From: Kovacikia minuta CCNUW1
GTDB taxonomy: Bacteria > Cyanobacteriota > Cyanobacteriia > Leptolyngbyales > Leptolyngbyaceae
DNA length: 64,000 nucleotides
NCBI RefSeq assembly: GCF_020091585.1
Contig: NZ_CP083582.1
Span: 5,156,536-5,220,535 of the forward strand
Direction of reading: 5' to 3'
Part shown: in pieces, positions 60,200-64,000 of the stretch
Position numbering within the stretch: the first letter of the stretch is position 1
How the letters are laid out: each line of letters starts with the position of its first letter
Program-made: the position numbers and the translations under genes
Notes under the pieces: generated by a model
Databases searched by the model: none
The model's input: the letters and a program-made list of their open reading frames with translations, nothing else
Told to the model about the DNA's origin: nothing

Positions 60200-60345
60200 T
60201 CGTTATGAGGAAAACCCGCTCAACAACTCGAGGCACTGAAGCCTACTTCATGGGTGCCAATCTCACCCTTTACTTCAGCCGTCAGCAGCGACCAAGACTG
60301 CCCCATAAACTGATCATAAAGCAGGGCACCCTTCATGGGTGCCCT
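60200..60345 (+). pseudogene. Fragment resembling a second Uma2 gene
   Basis: Short frame containing AYFMGANLTLYFSRQQ, which parallels FYATGNLTIYFSPDQ of the neighbouring Uma2 protein. No start, core or end of a full gene is present, so this looks like a remnant. Confidence 0.45.
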
Positions 60346-60347
60346 GC
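60321..60347. terminator. Possible bidirectional terminator hairpin
   Basis: GCAGGGCACCC and GGGTGCCCTGC form a perfect 11-bp stem with a TTCAT loop, between convergent genes. The T-run on each side is weak. A direct repeat GTTCATAGCGCGTTTTT follows twice (60350-60383). Confidence 0.55.
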
Positions 60348-60385
60348 AAGTTCATAGCGCGTTTTTGTTCATAGCGCGTTTTTAG

Positions 60386-61558
60386 TTAATGATGGTGATG
60401 GTGTCCATCATGGGAGTGATGATGTCCGTGGCTGTGATCGTGTTCATGGTGACTGTGGCTGCGGGCAAGGCTAGGATTTACCGCCACTGCCTGTTCAGAC
60501 AACAGCGCCTCAATTTGAGGATGTGCCCAGTCGGCAACCATTTTGAGGAATTTTGGCCGATCGTTGACGCACTCCATCTGCACATAGGTCACATCGGGGC
60601 GCTTCCGCCGCAGCCCATGAATGATGTGATCCACATCCAGCAAGGTTTCATGGTTTTCGGTAGCAAAGCCGATCGGCATAAAGACGATCGCGGTCACTCC
60701 CAGTTCCATCAAATTTTTTGCTGCCAATTCCGCATTCGGCTGCGTCCATTCAATCAACGGGGTTTGGTGGTTTAGCCAACCCACGGAGATGAGGGGATAA
60801 CGGTGGATCAATTTTTCCCGTACCCGTTCGTAAAGTGCTTGACTTTCATCAATTCCAGACGTAAAACCCTTTGCTTTGTGAGGGCAACCGTGGTTCATCA
60901 ACACAATCCCAGTTTGGGAAGGTAAATGGGCAACTGCCAGATCGGAAGCAATCTTCTCCTCAACCAACTGCGCCATCAGGTTGATATATTCCGGCTCGTT
61001 GTAGAAAGAGGGAATGTAGCGAGTGCCTTTAACCCAATGCTCACTGGAGTCCGAAAGTTTAGTCAGGGCTTTGTTGACTTGTTCCACTGCGATTCCGCTG
61101 GTGAAAATGGAATCTACAACCAGCAAGGGATAGATCAGCAATTTGTCAAACCCCTGAGCTTTAATTTCCTCCAAAACCTGCTCCGGCAAATAGGGCTTAC
61201 AAAAGTTAAACGCCTTAAATACCTTGACCCGATCGCCCCACTGTTCCTGCAAATACTTTTCTACTCCCGCCCGTTGGCGTTCAAAGATGGCATTATGGGG
61301 CGAAATAAAATGGTCATGTTGGTGATCCCACTCATGCAAATCAAAAACTGCCAGCAGCTTTGCCAGAGGAGGATAAACCCATGTGGGAACTGGCGCAAAC
61401 TTGGCAGTTAGTAGGTTGAGAGCCTGCTCATTATAATTTGCGAAATCCTCATAGCTTTCAACTTCACCGTAGCCCATCAGCAGGACAGCAACCCGCTCTT
61501 GAGAGGCAGATGCACCTGATAGATGCTGAATTTTTTCAGGGGTAGCGACCACTTCCAA
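60386..61558 (-). CDS. Ferrochelatase-family chelatase with His-rich tail
   Basis: A 390-residue protein of the ferrochelatase/chelatase superfamily: VAVLLMGYGEVESYEDFANY, LLIYPLLVVDSIFTSGIAVEQV, GIVLMNHGCPHKAKGFTSGI and IVFMPIGFATENHETLLDVD (His and Glu of the active site). It lacks the chlorophyll-binding C-terminal helix of standard cyanobacterial HemH. Instead it ends in about 23 residues of mostly His, Asp and Gly, which should bind Ni, Co or Zn. A metal-insertion role in tetrapyrrole or cobalamin synthesis is plausible; the metal is not determined by sequence. Confidence 0.75.
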   Translation of the reverse strand: MEVVATPEKIQHLSGASASQERVAVLLMGYGEVESYEDFANYNEQALNLLTAKFAPVPTWVYPPLAKLLAVFDLHEWDHQHDHFISPHNAIFERQRAGVEKYLQEQWGDRVKVFKAFNFCKPYLPEQVLEEIKAQGFDKLLIYPLLVVDSIFTSGIAVEQVNKALTKLSDSSEHWVKGTRYIPSFYNEPEYINLMAQLVEEKIASDLAVAHLPSQTGIVLMNHGCPHKAKGFTSGIDESQALYERVREKLIHRYPLISVGWLNHQTPLIEWTQPNAELAAKNLMELGVTAIVFMPIGFATENHETLLDVDHIIHGLRRKRPDVTYVQMECVNDRPKFLKMVADWAHPQIEALLSEQAVAVNPSLARSHSHHEHDHSHGHHHSHDGHHHHH

Positions 61559-61830
61559 TTCCTCGCTTTGATATTTCCATCGATAGACGATTAACTCGCC
61601 TGGTTAGTCTAAATTGAGATTGCTTCAGAAACCCATACTGCAAGTAAACAAGTTGAATGCCCCACAAGGGCACTTAATAACTGTAGTTATTCTAAACGAA
61701 TCCCCTCCAGGGGGATAGCAATTTAACAAATAAGAAAGGCGTTAGGAATAGGGCGTGCCTCTTAAGAGGGTGTTTGAAAAGTCCTACTGTCGGTAGCAAA
61801 GATGCGATCCCCCTAAGTCCCCCTTAATCA

Positions 61831-63022
61831 GGTAGGGTTGATTCATTCTAGTAGAGGATTATTAAGCTAGATCAGGAGGACATATAGATACCCGTTTCCA
61901 AAGCTCATCATGACTCTCATTGAAGCTCTCAAAACCATTCCTGACCATCGACGTGGTGCTGGACAGCGCTATCCGCTCTGGGTGTTTCTGTTGTTAATCA
62001 TTCTGGGAACAATGAGCGGCTATCGCGGTTATCGTGGGTTAACTCGCTTTATGCTACGACATCAAGAGACCCTCTCCGAACAGTTAGGGTTACGACGAGC
62101 AGCATTACCGAGTTATTCAACGATTCGACGGTTATTGCTAGAGATTGACTTTAATGCGGTTGCCGATGCATTCAACAGTTGGGCACAAACAGCAGGATTA
62201 ATGCAAGCTGGAGAAAACTGTGCGGTGGATGGCAAAAGCTTGAGGAATACGGTTAACAATGCTCATGGTTCAGAGCAAAACTTTGTTAACGTCGTCTCGG
62301 TGTTCCAACTGGAGCAAGGATTGGTGGTGGGGCAAGCGGCTTTTGACAATGGGGACAGAAGCGAGATTCAGGTAGTCTATGACCTGTTAGAGCGATTGCA
62401 GTTATCGGGAGTCACGATCAGCTTGGATGCTTTGCACGCCCCAAAAAACAGTTGAGTTGATTCATCAGCAGGGTAATGATTATGTGATTACCGTTAAAGC
62501 CAATCAGAAGACGCTTTATCAACAATTGCAGGCATTGGCACAAAGTGATGAAGTCGTGAGTGTTCATCTCGATAGCGAAACCACTCGTAGTCGTCAAACG
62601 ACCCGCATTGCGTCAGTCTTTCCCTTGCCTGATGCGTTCAAAGACCAGTGGAGCGGTGCCCAACAGGGAGTCGAGGTGATTCGCTGCGGTCATCGTCAAG
62701 GGCAACCGTATTTAGAGCATCGCTACTACATCACCAGTTGGACGGACAAGGCAGATGCCTTGCAAGGGCGCATTCGGGCTCATTGGGGTATCGAGAATCT
62801 GTTGCATTGGGTCAAAGATGTGGTGCTGGGGGAAGACACTCACTCCATTTCTGCTCCTGCTGCGGCTACCTTGATGGCGTTGATTCGCAACTTGTCGATT
62901 ACCTTATTCCGCCGAGCGGGGCATCGCTCGATTACAACTGCGATCGACCTTCTCAAAAACGACTTTTCTCAGCTATTGCCGATGCTTGACTTCCCCTCTG
63001 GCTAGAATAAATCAACCCTACC
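61831..63022 (+). mobile_element. ISAs1-family insertion sequence
   Basis: About 1192 bp with inverted ends GGTAGGGTTGATTCATTCTAG (left) and GGTAGGGTTGATTTATTCTAG (right, reversed). It carries one broken transposase. No target duplication is obvious because both flanks belong to a palindrome (CCCCCTTAA / TTAAGGGGG). Confidence 0.8.
61910..63005 (+). pseudogene. ISAs1-family transposase, single-base frameshift
   Basis: The 5' frame (182 codons) has the DDE_Tnp_1-associated start (ALKTIPDHRRGAGQRYPLW), CAVDGKSLRNT (first Asp) and TISLDALHA (second Asp). A shift at the GCCCC run near 62438-62442 changes frame, and the 3' part continues TVELIHQQGNDYVITVKANQ, RYYITSWTD, RAHWGIENLLHWVKDVVLGEDTH (catalytic Glu). 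One C fewer would give a continuous protein of about 364 residues. Confidence 0.85.
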
Positions 63023-63064
63023 CTTTTTAAGGGGGACTTTAAGCCTGTTTCCCCCTTTTTTAAG

Positions 63065-63252
63065 CTACGGTGTACACACAAGTCGATCGCTGATTCGTTT
63101 TCCGAAAACCTGATCCTCCACAACCTTGATTTCTCGTTGCCGGTTCTCAATAAGCCGAGATTATTGAGATTTCAGCCAATTTCCAAAGTTGAGGCAGAGC
63201 AAGGGTTTCAGGACTTGTGTTCACAGATTTCCGACTTGTGTGTACACGGTAG
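63065..63252. mobile_element. 188-bp MITE with 21-bp inverted ends
   Basis: Terminal inverted repeats begin CTACGGTGTACACACAAG (left) and CTACCGTGTACACACAAG (right, reversed), with one mismatch in 21. Perfect 11-bp direct repeats CCTTTTTTAAG flank it (63054-63064 and 63253-63263). No ORF inside. Confidence 0.85.
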
Positions 63253-63562
63253 CCTTTTTTAAGGGGGTTAGGGGGGATCTCTGAGTGTTGCATCTTACAG
63301 TCCATACCTTTTCAAATATCCTCTAACCTGGAGAAGCTAGCGAATCGGCTTGATCAAAAATTTGGCAACAATTTGGATCGATGCCAACTTTAATGTCTTT
63401 AGCAGCTTGTTGAAGGCGAATTTTTGAGCAAAACTGACGCAAAGTGCCTCAACTCACTTGATAAAGGTTAACTGGAGCGAACGACCATTACCCATAACCA
63501 ATTAACGATTACCCTTCACTTGCATTAGCTAAGGATCAAGAACGAAATAAAATCGTCAACCT

Positions 63563-63634
63563 GTAGGGGCTTAGCATGCGGGCAGAAACCTTTGCCATCG
63601 CTGAAAGCATCTCTACCGCATGCTAAGCCCTTAC
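63563..63634. repeat. Inverted repeat / long hairpin
   Basis: GTAGGGGCTTAGCATGCGG (63563-63581) pairs with 63616-63634 with one mismatch; the loop is 34 bases. Possibly a small dispersed palindrome. The rest of 63325-63773 has no gene I can support. Confidence 0.7.
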
Positions 63635-63773
63635 GCTTGAAATTAACGATATTCTTTAATTCCCATTCCTAAACAGAAAGCCTTTCCAATATTGGAAAAA
63701 CAGACTGAAATAGTGATAGAATCATGAACTGTGATTTTTAGCGTCTTAATTGGGAAGCGGGGGATTACTGTCC

Positions 63774-63914
63774 ATGACTCAAAGAACCTTAGGCGGAACT
63801 AGCCGCAAGCGCAAAAGAACCTCTGGTTTTCGTGCCCGGATGCGAACAAAAAATGGTCAGAGAGTTCTACGCGCCCGCAGAAGAAAAGGGCGTGCCCGCT
63901 TAGCCGTTGCCTAG
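63774..63914 (+). CDS. rpmH: 50S ribosomal protein L34
   Basis: A 46-residue, highly basic protein: [40 protein letters not shown], then ARLAVA. This is the standard cyanobacterial L34. The usual neighbour, rnpA (RNase P protein), would follow; an AGGAGGT sequence at the very end of the window (63987-63993) may be its ribosome site. Confidence 0.97.
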   Translation: MTQRTLGGTSRKRKRTSGFRARMRTKNGQRVLRARRRKGRARLAVA

Positions 63915-64000
63915 AAGCAGCGCGACTCTAAGATAGAATCGGCACATTTTGCCAAAACCGTGGAGATTCCAGCATGGAGGTTTGCCAGGAGGTGAACCCC

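Larger units (their letters stand above)
61765..63324. repeat. Palindromic cyanobacterial repeat hosting two insertions
   Basis: Outer inverted ends AGAGGGTGTTTGAAAAG (61765-61781) and, reversed, AGAGGATATTTGAAAAG (63308-63324); inner ends GATCCCCCTAAGTCCCCCTT (61806 on) and their inverse ending GGGGGGATC at 63279. An ISAs1 element and a 188-bp MITE lie inside. The original element was probably a short MITE. Confidence 0.65.

Overview
The window is chromosomal DNA from a cyanobacterium, probably a filamentous non-heterocystous type (inference). Supporting signs are the many HIP1-type octamers (GCGATCGC), the heptanucleotide short tandem repeats (STRR) in nearly every spacer, the rRNA order 16S-tRNA-Ile-tRNA-Ala-23S-5S, and cyanobacterium-specific families: Ycf35/DUF1257, DUF2997, DUF3038/DUF4335, DUF4079, homogentisate phytyltransferase, DUF6887/DUF6888 and Uma2.

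Layout. Bases 1-5100: a small outer-membrane-type protein, an HlyD-like adaptor, and the ATPase and lipoprotein of a BMP-type nucleoside ABC importer with no permease genes nearby. 5600-9020: a tight DUF2997-ycf35-ferredoxin operon converging on DUF4335/DUF3038. 9350-18830: housekeeping genes (lipA-gpsA, map, dipeptide epimerase) among conserved hypotheticals. 19150-30480: signalling, with a diadenylate-cyclase-domain protein carrying a zinc ribbon, a Ppx/GppA phosphatase, a sensor kinase, two response regulators (one REC-GGDEF-EAL) and a broken MHYT-PAS hybrid kinase. 30710-34470: a secreted PPC-CAP protein gene split by a complete IS21-family element. 34550-38430: an NRAMP metal transporter, a MerR regulator and a flavin monooxygenase. 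38470-43890: a complete rRNA operon on the minus strand with a recognisable promoter and terminator. 44209-50474: frameshifted polyphosphate kinase, DUF4079, homogentisate phytyltransferase and a bestrophin.

The most interesting region is 50518-58306. A Trypco1-like protein is divergent from a large caspase-STAND-WD40 protein (1392 residues once the IS630-family insertion is removed exactly). Immediately downstream on the same strand lie an NHLP-type RiPP precursor and a SagB-type azoline dehydrogenase. This looks like a conflict or programmed-death module placed next to, and possibly working with, a peptide-modification pair. The right end (58300-64000) holds HIP1-rich repeats, a DUF6888/DUF6887 gene pair, Uma2, a His-tailed ferrochelatase-family chelatase, a nest of mobile elements (an ISAs1-family IS and a 188-bp MITE inside an older palindromic repeat), and rpmH at the edge.

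Two themes recur. First, STRR arrays have entered or extended coding sequences (gpsA, lipA, the caspase gene, hpt, the DAC-protein gene, the hybrid kinase). Second, several genes (ppk1, the CAP gene, both shorter transposases) are broken by one-base changes, mostly in short homopolymers, so either real decay or sequencing indels must be considered.
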